A program made the position numbers and the translations under genes. Positions 1-8,907 of a DNA stretch of 64,000 bases are shown in pieces. The notes under the pieces are model-generated. The model ran no database searches and was not told the origin of the DNA. It was given only the letters and a program-made list of their open reading frames with translations. This DNA comes from Candidatus Peregrinibacteria bacterium GW2011_GWC2_39_14. GTDB taxonomy: Bacteria; Patescibacteriota; Gracilibacteria; UBA1369; UBA12463. The first letter of the stretch is position 1; each line of letters opens with the position of its first letter. The stretch lies in contig LBWJ01000008.1 in NCBI GenBank assembly GCA_000993595.1, positions 22,850 to 86,849 on the forward strand. The letters run 5' to 3'.

Positions 1-227
1 ACGACACTGCCTTCAGGAACATCATCTATGTAATCGCCAGCTTTTGCGGAAACGCCAGGTGATACAGGTTCAAATTTGACAGTAAAAACAGTGCCAGTTA
101 TTTCGGTATTTCTACTCCTTGGAGCTATACCAAGGCAAGCGCCATTTATATGTAAATTGTCCAATGCATCAGATATTTCAGGCGTGTCGTATTTTGACAG
201 CAAGGATATTAATTCATTTTGCTCCAT
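1..227 (-). CDS. RraA-like family protein (3' end cut by window)
   Basis: Partial minus-strand ORF beginning at the ATG at 225-227 and running off the left edge; 75 codons are visible. The peptide reads MEQNELISLLSKYDTPEISD and continues with GIAPRSRN, ITGTVFTVKFEP and AGDYIDDVPEGSVV. This order (DTPxxSDAL, then a G-x-A-x-T-V strand, then GD-(x)n-P-x-G-S/D-V-V) is typical of the RraA / 4-hydroxy-4-methyl-2-oxoglutarate aldolase fold. Members are aldolases, decarboxylases or RNase E regulators, so the exact role is open. It overlaps the nitroreductase 3' end by 14 nt, so the two are probably translated together as the tail of the valS operon. Confidence 0.65.
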   Translation of the reverse strand, partial: MEQNELISLLSKYDTPEISDALDNLHINGACLGIAPRSRNTEITGTVFTVKFEPVSPGVSAKAGDYIDDVPEGSV

Positions 228-807
228 AGCGATTGTGGTGAGTTATGGAGTCAGGGTCTCTTTTTGGGAGTAAAATATTTTGACCTGCGTCCAGCGAATA
301 AACTGTGCCATTTGTCACTGGAACTACGGTCGAGGTATGAGCTGGATAGCCAAGTCCTATTAATGAATCTACCTTATGCGTTTCAGGAACGCTTAAAAGT
401 TGAGAAAGTGCCACTCTGTTTATGCAATGTAAAAATACGCTTTCTATGTCAAGGCTATGTGCGTAAAGCATTATATTTTGAGCTGCTGCGCCAGCATCAT
501 ATTCATATCCGACGTCTCTTATTGTTCTATTAACCAGCATTGCAATATAGGAATTTGGTGCAAATACTGGATCAGCGAATGCGGTATTTACCTTATTTCT
601 TGTGCCCCATAAAATATTTGCAAATACTTGTTCGCATAATTCAGGGTCTTTTATCAAAACATATTCCAGCGGCTGATCATTCATTCTGCTTGGGCATAAA
701 GAAGCAAGGTGTGCCATTTCTTTCATTTCATCAAGGGGAACGTCTTTAGCGTGATTAAACTTTCTAATCGTTCTTCTGCTGGCTATGATTTCACCTACTG
801 CATTCAT
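214..807 (-). CDS. Nitroreductase family protein
   Basis: 197 residues, near the usual nitroreductase length. The N-terminus has the family signature IIASRRTIRKF followed by the helix LDEMKEMAHLASLCPSRMN, equivalent to the FMN-contacting R-x-S-x-R and A-x-x-APS-x-x-N segments. A later segment, DAGAAAQNIMLYAHSLDIES, matches the conserved A-x-QN-hxLxA-xxLGLxS helix. These FMN enzymes reduce nitro groups, quinones, flavins or enones using NAD(P)H; the substrate here is unknown. It lies 11 nt after the radical SAM gene and overlaps the RraA-like gene, so it is part of the valS-led operon. Confidence 0.85.
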   Translation of the reverse strand: MNAVGEIIASRRTIRKFNHAKDVPLDEMKEMAHLASLCPSRMNDQPLEYVLIKDPELCEQVFANILWGTRNKVNTAFADPVFAPNSYIAMLVNRTIRDVGYEYDAGAAAQNIMLYAHSLDIESVFLHCINRVALSQLLSVPETHKVDSLIGLGYPAHTSTVVPVTNGTVYSLDAGQNILLPKRDPDSITHHNRYGAK

Positions 808-818
808 TGTATTGTTTT

Positions 819-1949
819 TTAAACGATATCTTCAAAGCACGCTCCGCTATTGAATAAAGCGCCGTTCCCTTTTTTATAAACCACTCTGCACGGGCATCCA
901 TAGCAACCTTCTTCTTTGTGCTCTACGCAAGTTCTACATTTACCGGAAACATTATCTAAAATATTTCTAACCTTCTCCACCTCAGGGCTGAGCCATAAAT
1001 CCGCAAGAGATTGTTCTCGAATATTGCCGATATGCGGAAGTCCAATACACGGAGCAACGTCTCCCATGATCGTAACCATAATGTGATACAAGTAATAATT
1101 ACAATGGATTCCGGCGTATGGAGGCGCAGGCTTCCAATGAAAACCATATTCTTGTCTGTCTATTTCAGAGAGCTTTTCATACAGAGCTCGTAATTCACCA
1201 GGCGTTATTTGAAGATTCTCTTTTACAAATGGAGTAGCGGCTCTTTCGTTGGTGAGAAATGGCTTTACGAGTGGAAAAATATTATGTTCCCTGCACCATC
1301 TGAAGAGGCTTTCAATCTCATGTAAATTTTTTTTCATAACTAAAATATCAGCCCCGAGCTTAGTTGGAGCATTCTTATTAAAACCTGCTGCAATGAGTCT
1401 CTCCATTCCTTCGGCTCGTGCTCGTGCGTAGCCTTTTTTGCCGGCAAACCAATCTTGCAATCCCTCATCGAGACTATGGATTTTAACAATAACAGATGCA
1501 TTTGCAGCCTTTAATTTATCAACAGCCTCATCCGTCATTCCGGCAGCGTGTGTAAAAATAACAGGCTTAAGCTCAAGAGATTTCATATAAGCAAGTTGGT
1601 CCCAAAAAATAGGATCAACCAAAGGTTCTCCTCTGCCGGCAATATGGACCATCTCTCCACCAAGAGCCTTGAATTGATCAAGCAAATCCCTTCGTTCACC
1701 TAATGTCATTTCGCCGGGCATAGGTGTTCCACTTTTTGTTTGGCAATAAACACAATGTAAATCACATGCACCGCTTACTCCGGCATATATGTGTTTCAAT
1801 AATCGTTTGTCTTTTATAAGCGCTAATTTATCCGAATCAAAAATACCCCATCCGTCTAAAACAGGCGGTTTTTGAAGTAGAGTGGCGCCCTGATCATCAG
1901 GGCAAGTGCTGGCTTCTATAAGTGGTGCGGATCGATTAGAATCAGACAT
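819..1949 (-). CDS. Radical SAM protein with SPASM-like C-terminus
   Basis: 376 residues. A CX3CX2C cluster motif (CDLHCVYC, about residues 62-69) ligates the [4Fe-4S] cluster that cleaves S-adenosylmethionine. It is followed by GGEMVHIAGRGEP, the GGEP-like SAM contact. The last 90 residues hold GDVAPCIGLPHIGNI then CRTCVEHKEEGCYGCPC, the Cys-rich pattern of SPASM/twitch auxiliary-cluster domains. SPASM enzymes often modify peptides or proteins, but the target cannot be read here. It sits 15 nt after valS and 11 nt before the nitroreductase, so it is co-transcribed with both. A second, unrelated-looking radical SAM protein is at 16125. Confidence 0.85.
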   Translation of the reverse strand: MSDSNRSAPLIEASTCPDDQGATLLQKPPVLDGWGIFDSDKLALIKDKRLLKHIYAGVSGACDLHCVYCQTKSGTPMPGEMTLGERRDLLDQFKALGGEMVHIAGRGEPLVDPIFWDQLAYMKSLELKPVIFTHAAGMTDEAVDKLKAANASVIVKIHSLDEGLQDWFAGKKGYARARAEGMERLIAAGFNKNAPTKLGADILVMKKNLHEIESLFRWCREHNIFPLVKPFLTNERAATPFVKENLQITPGELRALYEKLSEIDRQEYGFHWKPAPPYAGIHCNYYLYHIMVTIMGDVAPCIGLPHIGNIREQSLADLWLSPEVEKVRNILDNVSGKCRTCVEHKEEGCYGCPCRVVYKKGNGALFNSGACFEDIV

Positions 1950-1964
1950 GAGGGTAAATAAATT

Positions 1965-4421
1965 TTATTGGATAATTTTAACGTCAAAGCTTTCGCCTTC
2001 TATAAATTGAATATTTTTAGCCTTCGAAAAGCCTTTTATATCATCAATAAATGGCTTTAAGGATTCTAAAATTTTTGTAGGTCCATAAATTTCAAGAGTT
2101 TCTGATTCTGTTGAAAAAGCTATTCGTTCAGTCGTTCTAATGCGTCTTATATTGCCGATAAGAGTGATGAAATTATTCATTCCAAATCTTAAAGACTCAT
2201 GCTCAGAGCCGTCTACTCCTTCCATGCCTTGCGGGTATTTAGTTTTATGGAGGCTTGATTCAGGTTCGTATTTTTTATAATAATGTTGATAAATTCCATC
2301 AGATACGTGTGGCATGTAAGGAGCAATGAATTGAAGAACGGCTTTAAGTCCAAGATAAAGAGCGGTTTGCGCAGATCTTTTTTTCTTTTCGCCTCCTTCG
2401 ATCAATTCAGGGGAGCGTAATCGGGTTTTAACCATTTCCAGATAATTATCGCAAAAATCTTTCCAAAAGAAATTTTCAAACTCTTGACGTCCGGAACCAA
2501 CTTCGTATTTTTCAAAAGTTGAATTCATAAGGTCTGCAACTTCTCTAATGCGTAATAAAAGCCACTGATCCGTAGGTTCCATATCGGATTCGGCAACCAT
2601 ATCTTTTGTAGGGTCAAAATCTTCCAAATTGCCGATCGAAAATTTAGCGGCGTTCCACAGTTTTGTAATAAGTTTTTTACCTTTTAAAATTTCATTTTCG
2701 TCGAATACAACGTCTTTTCCCAAAGAGGCTCCACAAGCCCAATATCTGACGGCATCAGCAGAGTATTTCGCAATAAGCTCTTCCGGCGATTCGGGGCCTT
2801 TTCCGCCGGCGCCTTTTGATTTGCTAAGTTTTTCTCCTTTTCGAGCTAAAACATGACCGGATATCATGATATTACTCCAAGGAGCACTCTGCTCATGCAA
2901 TTCACTCATCACTATGGTATAAAGTGCCCAAGTTCGGATAATGTCATGTGCTTGCGGTCTCAAGTCCATCGGATATACACGATTGTGCAAGTCGGCATTT
3001 TGCCCGCATCCCGCGTTGATTTGAGGAGTCAAAGAAGAGGTCGCCCATGTGTCTAATACGTCAGAATCCGCAATTATATCATCAGCGGTATGTTCTGCGG
3101 GCATGTTCAATGGTAGCTCTGCGTGTGGGTCAACAGGTAGCTGGCTTTCATCAGGAAAAATGATTTCGCCGGTTTTTTTAGAGTACCAAACGGGGATTGG
3201 GACTCCATAATACCTTTGGCGAGAAATCGCCCAGTCCCATTTTAGATTACTTACCCATTGTAAATACCTTTCTTTCATATACGGCGGATGCCATTTAATT
3301 TCATCGGCGCGTGCTATCAATTTATCTCTCATCTCCATTATTTTGATGAACCATTGTGCGATTGGAATTATTTCGATTGGCGTTCCACATCTTTCATGCA
3401 CTCCGACATCGTGTTTTATTGGAATAGAGTCAATGAGATCTCCGGAAGTTTTTAATTTATCAATTATTATTGCTCTTGCTTTATTGCAAGAAGCGCCATT
3501 GATTTCATCAATACCAGAGTCAACCATCCTGCCGTCTTTGCCGATAATTACTTTTTCAGGCAGGTGATGCTCTTTTATCCATTTCATGTCCTGCTCGTCT
3601 CCATAACTGCAACACATGACAACTCCAGTTCCTTTGTTTATACTAACAGCATCGTCCGCAATTATTTTTACGGTATCGCCCAAAGGAGTGGTTATATTTT
3701 TGCCGATAAGGTTTTTATATCTTTCGTCTTCAGGGTGAACAAAAACAGCTACACATGCAGGCAAGAGTTCGGGACGAGTAGTCGCGATATTGACGCTACA
3801 CCCATCTTCAAGTGTAAATTTTATAGTATGAAAAGATGAAGACAACTCCTTGTCGTCCACCTCTGCCTGAGCAACAGCAGTGCCGCATTCAGGACACCAT
3901 AGAGTAGGAGAGTCCACTCTAACGGCGTTTCCCTGCTTTAACAGAGAGAGAAAGGAGGCTTGAGACGTTCTACGTACTTCAGGAGAAATAGTTGAATATT
4001 CATATCTCCAGTCAACGCTTAATCCTAAACTCCTCCACAATTCCTTAAATTTTCTTCTATATCCTTCGGTTATTTCTAAGCATTTGTCCGTAAATTCTTC
4101 TCTCGTAAATTCGTTAGCCTTGTGTCCAATTTGTTTTTCCACAAGCCTTTCAGTAGGTAGTCCATTATCATCAAATCCAAACGGATAAAAAACATTTAAG
4201 CCTTGCATTCTTTTATATCTCGCGAGAACTTCAGCTTGAGTATAAGAAAATATATGGCCAATATGCATGTTGCCGGAAACGGTTGGAGGAGGCGTGTCTA
4301 TAGAGTAAACCTGAGCAGGAGAGTCTAAGTCGAATGCATTTATGCCGTTTTGTTCCCATAAGTCCTGCAATCGTCCCTCTTCTTCCTGTGGGAAATGCTT
4401 ATTTTCAAAAAATTCGTGCAT
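1965..4421 (-). CDS. valS: Valine-tRNA ligase
   Basis: 818 residues, class I aminoacyl-tRNA synthetase that charges tRNA-Val. The HIGH motif appears in SGNMHIGHIFSYTQAE (about residue 50) and the KMSKS loop as GEKLSKSKG. The signature GFDDNGLPTERLVEK after HIGH is the ValRS (not IleRS) version, of the shorter archaeal/rickettsial-like kind. A CP1 editing domain with TTRPELLPACVAVFVHPED (T-rich peptide) is present, and the C-terminal anticodon-binding helical domain follows. No long C-terminal coiled coil is evident, which fits the length below E. coli ValRS. First gene of a likely four-gene operon driven from a consensus promoter at 4450-4477. Confidence 0.93.
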   Translation of the reverse strand: MHEFFENKHFPQEEEGRLQDLWEQNGINAFDLDSPAQVYSIDTPPPTVSGNMHIGHIFSYTQAEVLARYKRMQGLNVFYPFGFDDNGLPTERLVEKQIGHKANEFTREEFTDKCLEITEGYRRKFKELWRSLGLSVDWRYEYSTISPEVRRTSQASFLSLLKQGNAVRVDSPTLWCPECGTAVAQAEVDDKELSSSFHTIKFTLEDGCSVNIATTRPELLPACVAVFVHPEDERYKNLIGKNITTPLGDTVKIIADDAVSINKGTGVVMCCSYGDEQDMKWIKEHHLPEKVIIGKDGRMVDSGIDEINGASCNKARAIIIDKLKTSGDLIDSIPIKHDVGVHERCGTPIEIIPIAQWFIKIMEMRDKLIARADEIKWHPPYMKERYLQWVSNLKWDWAISRQRYYGVPIPVWYSKKTGEIIFPDESQLPVDPHAELPLNMPAEHTADDIIADSDVLDTWATSSLTPQINAGCGQNADLHNRVYPMDLRPQAHDIIRTWALYTIVMSELHEQSAPWSNIMISGHVLARKGEKLSKSKGAGGKGPESPEELIAKYSADAVRYWACGASLGKDVVFDENEILKGKKLITKLWNAAKFSIGNLEDFDPTKDMVAESDMEPTDQWLLLRIREVADLMNSTFEKYEVGSGRQEFENFFWKDFCDNYLEMVKTRLRSPELIEGGEKKKRSAQTALYLGLKAVLQFIAPYMPHVSDGIYQHYYKKYEPESSLHKTKYPQGMEGVDGSEHESLRFGMNNFITLIGNIRRIRTTERIAFSTESETLEIYGPTKILESLKPFIDDIKGFSKAKNIQFIEGESFDVKIIQ

Positions 4422-4449
4422 AGCACATAAAATTAATAATTGGTGTATA

Positions 4450-4477
4450 ATTATAACCCTCTGCTTCTCTATGTCAA
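4450..4477 (-). promoter_or_regulatory. Sigma70-type promoter of the valS operon
   Basis: On the minus strand TTGACA (4472-4477) is followed by 16 nt and TATAAT (4450-4455). Both hexamers match consensus. The predicted start site lies about 20 nt before the valS ATG. Confidence 0.8.
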
Positions 4478-4508
4478 TGTGATATTATTTAGAGCAGAAG
4501 TTGTAAAT

Positions 4509-5168
4509 TTAATCGCGGATTATATCTATGATTTTTCTTAAAATTGGTTTCGCATTTCGCGCTGCAAAATTAGCCTTTTCAGAAAAATGCGATAATTGTA
4601 AGTCGGGATCTGGATGATATATCCAATCAGATACCCCCTTAACAACATGTGGGGTAACGCCATGTGTTTTACACCCCTTTACGGTCCAAAAGGCCTCCAT
4701 ATCAACAACGTCTCCAAGGTCTTTTAGTCTATCTAATTCCAAAATACCATCTTTCAATGAGACATATCTATTGCCGGTCAACACTCTGGATAGCTCGAGC
4801 TCGCTATCGTCTCTCAATTTTGCCAGACTATCTGCTAGTTGGACGACTTTTTCTCCGTCTTGATCATGAGACTGGGCTGATTCTGCAAGAACAACACTGC
4901 CTACAGGGAGCGCGCTATTTAGGGAGCCGGCAACTCCTATGTTTATAACATCTTTAATAGAAGGAAATCTATTTAAAAGATGCTCTATCCCCAAGGTAGC
5001 ACACGATTGTCTCATTCCGGTCATCATCATTGCAAGATCGCCGCCTTCATAAATTCTAAAAGGGGCTTTTTCAATCTGCACCATGCCTAACTGGCGAGGA
5101 TTTACTATCAATAGAGTTTCCCTAATAGTCGCGCATACAATTCCAATTTTTGGCCCATTGTTCATCAA
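4509..5168 (-). CDS. Nucleoside phosphorylase / nucleosidase family protein
   Basis: 219 residues, PNP/UDP/MTAN-type fold. Visible landmarks are KIGIVCATIRET at the N-terminus, VINIGVAGSLNSALPVGSVV (the conserved NxGxAG...GD segment), VVDMEAFWTVKGC (the nucleoside-binding E-M-E-like site, here DMEA) and VVKGVSDWI (VS-D catalytic Asp region). These enzymes split or phosphorolyse nucleosides or S-adenosylhomocysteine/methylthioadenosine; the substrate is unresolved. The start could be either Met 1 or Met 2. It has its own promoter at 5191-5219 and lies 87 nt upstream of valS in the same direction. Confidence 0.75.
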   Translation of the reverse strand: MMNNGPKIGIVCATIRETLLIVNPRQLGMVQIEKAPFRIYEGGDLAMMMTGMRQSCATLGIEHLLNRFPSIKDVINIGVAGSLNSALPVGSVVLAESAQSHDQDGEKVVQLADSLAKLRDDSELELSRVLTGNRYVSLKDGILELDRLKDLGDVVDMEAFWTVKGCKTHGVTPHVVKGVSDWIYHPDPDLQLSHFSEKANFAARNAKPILRKIIDIIRD

Positions 5169-5190
5169 ATATTTTTTAGAATAAGAGCCA

Positions 5191-5219
5191 ATTTTAAAAG
5201 TATTCTACGGTTATGTCAA
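5191..5219 (-). promoter_or_regulatory. Promoter of the nucleoside phosphorylase gene
   Basis: Minus strand TTGACA (5214-5219), 17 nt spacer, TAAAAT (5191-5196), followed about 22 nt later by the ATG at 5168. Confidence 0.7.
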
Positions 5220-5256
5220 ACGCATGGGTAGATAAATAACGAAAATATCTGTCCAA

Positions 5257-7065
5257 CTATCTCACAATTTCCACCGTGATATTGTCCGGTATCGAAGGCA
5301 CAGTCGGCGCCCAAGCCGGCCAGCTTTTTGTTTCGACTTTTTCAACTTCAGGCAAATTTCTCACAAAATCTTTTGCGTCACTAATCTTTTTGCCCGTTAT
5401 ATTTTCTTTAATTTTTCTAACCAATTGCGCACCGAGTTCTTGCGAAGCGTCCAAGTCAAATTCTTCCGCAGCTTTAATTGTAGCCGTTATTTTTATATGT
5501 CCGGTATTTTTATCAATATCAAAAACCCTATAGCTCAGCGATCCTTCATCGATTCTTGCGATTCTTTTTTGCGGACTTTGTTTGGTTTTTATTTCCGCTT
5601 TCAGAATTTCAAGAACCTCGGTTTTGTTGAAGTAATAGCCTTTCAAATCAACTTCGCCATAAACGTCAAATTGATCCTGAATTTTTTCTTCAAGCGTGTT
5701 ATCAACGCTTACTCTTGGTTCGGAAATATCAATTGCGAATTTATTATTTACCAAATCAAATTTCATCTTTTCAGCGAGAGAGGAGTTTTTCTCATTAACC
5801 GCTTTCACAAGCTCATCTGCAGCGGTATTAGCAAGAGTTGTTTTCATGTTTTTAACAGCGGTTTTCAAGTCTTCCTTTGAAATCTTTTTGCTAAAATCAC
5901 TTTTTCCACCTGTCATTGGAGTCGAACTTTCCCCGTATAATTGTTGTTGCGTGCTACCCATAAGCGCCGGCAAAATAAATTTGGTTGGTCCAAGGTTTCC
6001 GCGATCTCCAATCACATTTCCGTTCGCATCAAATTCATCGGCAAAAACCGGAACTTCAAGTTTTCCCGGATTCACGCCATCAGACTTCGGCACAACAACA
6101 GGCGATTGAATTCGGAAAACAACGCCATCCGCATTTTGAAATCTTGTTTTTGCAATAAGTGGCCTTGTATCAGTCGTATTATTTATAATCGTAAGTTTTC
6201 CTGATGCATTAGACCCTTTAAAGATTTTTCCCGTCGCAGAAAATGAATTCGTTTTTTTAACAGCCAGTGTAATTTGATGCATGGCAAGAACTCGTGGCTG
6301 ATGCGAATCAACTTCGCCCTTATTCTTTTCATAATCAGAAAGCAAAACATTTGAAGACTGTTCAAGAACGCTTGATTTTGGCGTTATATAGATCGTAATT
6401 CCCGGCAAGGCGATATATGCAATTATCAAAAGCACGACAACGCTGATGGAAATAAGCGCAACAAGTGCTTGCTTGTTTGGCGCAATCAAAACCAGTTTTC
6501 GATTAACAGGATCAGTCACCGGCACAACATCTTCATGACTGCTTTTTCTTTTAAAAATATTAAATCCTTTTGGCATCATTGAAGGCCTTTCGCGTTTACT
6601 TCCGCGCCCAATCAAATCAACAATTGAAACCTTTTTGCTGGAAAGCCTTGTTGGAGTTTCATCTTCCATCGTATTTACAGACGCTTTTAAAGGACTGATT
6701 TTTATTTCTTTATCATCTTTATTTTTCCATTGTGAAAGAATCGGAAGTCCACCCATGTCTACGCGATTATAAACAGGCACGCCAATCTGTCCGCACAAAT
6801 GAATTCCATTCGTATCGCTCGTTATAATCGACATTTTTTTGCCCAAATCTTCAATCTTCTTCTTTAAAATTTTGAGATTCACAAGGCTCTGGAAGATCAT
6901 TGCTTGTTTTGGCGCAACAATGTAAATATCATTCATTTTTGTCTCATGCGCACGATCAAAAATAGTCGTGACTTCATCATCTATTTCCGCATAAATAATT
7001 TTTTTTGCGGGAACGATTTTTTCTTCCGGCGAAGTATTTTCTTGTTGTGAGGTTTTGTCTGTCAT
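5257..7065 (-). CDS. Membrane protein with baseplate-J-like C-terminal region
   Basis: 602 residues. The first about 110 residues (YAEIDDEVTTIFDRA... and IYIVAPKQAMIFQSLVNLK) look like a small alpha/beta domain. A charged linker follows, then one transmembrane helix near residue 205 (ALVALISISVVVLLIIAYIA), leaving about 380 residues outside the membrane. The outer part has GKLTIINNTTDTRPLIAKTRF, VFRIQSPVVVP and repeated beta-rich segments resembling CPR proteins annotated as baseplate-J-like; that label is from memory of the family and is tentative. It starts 3 nt after the FtsA-like gene, so the two form an operon and probably a membrane complex. Confidence 0.55.
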   Translation of the reverse strand: MTDKTSQQENTSPEEKIVPAKKIIYAEIDDEVTTIFDRAHETKMNDIYIVAPKQAMIFQSLVNLKILKKKIEDLGKKMSIITSDTNGIHLCGQIGVPVYNRVDMGGLPILSQWKNKDDKEIKISPLKASVNTMEDETPTRLSSKKVSIVDLIGRGSKRERPSMMPKGFNIFKRKSSHEDVVPVTDPVNRKLVLIAPNKQALVALISISVVVLLIIAYIALPGITIYITPKSSVLEQSSNVLLSDYEKNKGEVDSHQPRVLAMHQITLAVKKTNSFSATGKIFKGSNASGKLTIINNTTDTRPLIAKTRFQNADGVVFRIQSPVVVPKSDGVNPGKLEVPVFADEFDANGNVIGDRGNLGPTKFILPALMGSTQQQLYGESSTPMTGGKSDFSKKISKEDLKTAVKNMKTTLANTAADELVKAVNEKNSSLAEKMKFDLVNNKFAIDISEPRVSVDNTLEEKIQDQFDVYGEVDLKGYYFNKTEVLEILKAEIKTKQSPQKRIARIDEGSLSYRVFDIDKNTGHIKITATIKAAEEFDLDASQELGAQLVRKIKENITGKKISDAKDFVRNLPEVEKVETKSWPAWAPTVPSIPDNITVEIVR

Positions 7066-7068
7066 GTT

Positions 7069-8319
7069 TTATATTTGCATAAGTCTTACAACTTTTTTGA
7101 GCAATTTTGAAAGCACATATTCTTCTCCTATAAATTCTAGCGCAATATTTGCTAATGCCAAAGGCGTAACATCATTTATTTCGGTCAAAAGTTTTGTATC
7201 GTCAGTCATATTTTCAACCATTTTTGGCGTCATGAAATTTACGATTGGCTTTCTTACAAAAGGTAATGTTTTCACCCATTCACGCCCTTCAAGAATTTCT
7301 TTTATTTCAGGCAAAAGTGAACCACCTCCGCATAGATAAATTTTCGACGGGAGCATGTCGATTTGTTCGAATTCACTAAGCGTTAAAATGACTCCTGTAA
7401 GCCAAACATCGCTATCACCTTTCATTGCATCACGAACAAGTTTTTCTGAATGTTTTTCCAGTTTATACGTGCTGTATGCAATTTTGATTCTCTCTGCATC
7501 CGTAAAAGAAACATTCAAACTTTGTGCGAGTCTTTTTGTGAAAGTTCTGCCGCCAATTGTAAACATTTTCGTTCCTTCAACTCTGCCGTTTCGAACAATC
7601 GCAATATCAGTTGTTCCGCCTCCAATATCAATAAAAATTCCATTCAAATTTATGCTTTCAGTTTCGCCAAGCGATTTTGCAACAGCATAAGGTTCCGCGG
7701 AAATTGCCAAGAGTTCCATATTTAATTCCGATGCAATTGTTTGAAGCGCGCCAAAATGTACAAGCGGAGCAAACGCGTTAAATATGCTTATGATTACATC
7801 TTTTCCTTGAAATCCAATTGGATTACTCACGCGATATCCATCAATCGTCACGTCTGCAATCGCCGCATTAACAAGTTTAACGTCAATTTCATTATAGCCT
7901 GTTTCATATGCCAATTGCGCGCGCACCTGATCAAACGCTTTCCACTGAATTTTATGAACAATATTTTTAAGTTCCGCCAAATCAATCTTCGTATCAGGCT
8001 CGCGTCTTGTGTAATGCATGCTTAAAGTCGCACCTTTAACAAGTTCACCGGCAATCCCGATAACCATTTTATCCGGATTAACATTTGCAATTCTTTTTGC
8101 GTCATTAATCGCAGAGTGGCAATTTTGAATAACGCTCGCGATGTCCATAACAACGCCACTTTGCATGTCTCCAACTTTTTGATAGCACTTTCCAACGCCA
8201 ATAACTCGCCCCTTTGTGCCTTCACTACAGCAAATAAGCGCTTTTACGACATCGGTTCCGATATCCAGCGCCAAATAAAAATTCCCTCTTCTACGCAAAG
8301 ACGACGAGAAAAATCCCAT
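7069..8319 (-). CDS. FtsA/PilM-like actin-fold ATPase
   Basis: 416 residues. ALDIGTDVVKALIC is the phosphate-1 loop, GIFIDIGGGTTDIAIVRNGR the phosphate-2 loop, and KIYLCGGGSLLPEIKEIL the adenosine loop of the actin/FtsA/PilM/MreB superfamily. An inserted 1C-like domain with VKGATLSMHYTRREPDTKID supports FtsA or PilM rather than MreB. In FtsA the protein tethers FtsZ; in PilM it anchors the type IV pilus platform. No ftsZ or pil genes are adjacent. The partner is the membrane protein 3 nt downstream, so a role in a surface or membrane machine is as likely as cell division. Confidence 0.75.
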   Translation of the reverse strand: MGFFSSSLRRRGNFYLALDIGTDVVKALICCSEGTKGRVIGVGKCYQKVGDMQSGVVMDIASVIQNCHSAINDAKRIANVNPDKMVIGIAGELVKGATLSMHYTRREPDTKIDLAELKNIVHKIQWKAFDQVRAQLAYETGYNEIDVKLVNAAIADVTIDGYRVSNPIGFQGKDVIISIFNAFAPLVHFGALQTIASELNMELLAISAEPYAVAKSLGETESINLNGIFIDIGGGTTDIAIVRNGRVEGTKMFTIGGRTFTKRLAQSLNVSFTDAERIKIAYSTYKLEKHSEKLVRDAMKGDSDVWLTGVILTLSEFEQIDMLPSKIYLCGGGSLLPEIKEILEGREWVKTLPFVRKPIVNFMTPKMVENMTDDTKLLTEINDVTPLALANIALEFIGEEYVLSKLLKKVVRLMQI

Positions 8320-8344
8320 GTCAATATATTATTACAAATAAAGA

Positions 8345-8393
8345 AATTTACAATTTACAATTTACAATTTACATTCAATTTACAATTTTCAAG
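8345..8393. repeat. Dispersed AT-rich intergenic repeat, copy 1
   Basis: Tandem CAATTTACA units (four in a row, then a CATTCAATTTACA variant). Related copies lie near 8839, 16050, 19480, 24229, 44846 and 58549. Confidence 0.7.
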
Positions 8394-8402
8394 TGCTAAT
8401 TT

Positions 8403-8753
8403 TCAGTTAAATGACTTGCGAGAATGAAAAATAGAGTTAAAGATTAAAATTAATTCATGAGATTCTTGTAAAAGCGGTTTAATTATGATGGAAAATTCGG
8501 GAGTGGCGGTTTCAAGCATTATAAGCCAATGATATGTTTCCTGAGCTTCTTTTCTTACTATGCAGATTTTATGCATAAAATCTTTTTTCGATCCCGAATT
8601 AATAGCTTCGCAGTAATTAGCGCCTATGCTTGTTCCGGATCTCATTATTTGTAAAATTAAAGGCCTGGTTATTGTGTTTTCAGGCACTTGTTTTACAAAT
8701 CGTATTATGTTTTTGCCGAATTCACATGTTCTTTCTTTAAGATCATATTTCAT
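8403..8753 (-). CDS. Four-helix bundle protein (S23 / 23S rRNA-IVS family)
   Basis: 116 residues from the preferred start MKYDLKERTCEFGKNIIRF; an in-frame ATG five codons upstream is possible. The family pattern YDLxERTxxFxxxIxxF, QIMRSGTSIGANYCEA (S-G-x-S-x-xANxxEA) and KEAQETYHWLIMLE (xEAxET-x-WLxxL) is complete. Members are small helical proteins, first described as encoded in 23S rRNA intervening sequences but mostly free-standing; their function is unknown. Dispersed CAATTTACA-type repeats lie on both sides, so this is a short island between two repeat copies. Confidence 0.85.
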   Translation of the reverse strand: MKYDLKERTCEFGKNIIRFVKQVPENTITRPLILQIMRSGTSIGANYCEAINSGSKKDFMHKICIVRKEAQETYHWLIMLETATPEFSIIIKPLLQESHELILIFNSIFHSRKSFN

Positions 8754-8838
8754 GCGCGCAATATACATGAAGAAAATGAGATATTCTTAAATTATTCTTG
8801 GCTTATTTATGAATTTTTTATGAACGCTACAGTTTAAA

Positions 8839-8895
8839 AATTGTAAATTAAATCTTGAAAATTGAATGTAAATTGGAGTTTGAATCTTGTAAATT
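8839..8895. repeat. Dispersed AT-rich intergenic repeat, copy 2
   Basis: Contains TTGTAAATTAAATCTTGAAA, then ATTGAATGTAAATTGG, then a further CTTGTAAATT unit. It shares ATTGAATGTAAATTG with the copy at 19480-19562. Confidence 0.7.
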
Positions 8896-8907
8896 CGGAT
8901 ACAAGGC

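Noticed and set aside
8345..8393. CRISPR-like array from the CAATTTACA tandem units
   Set aside because: Units are about 9-10 nt and contiguous, without spacers of constant length; no cas genes are present.
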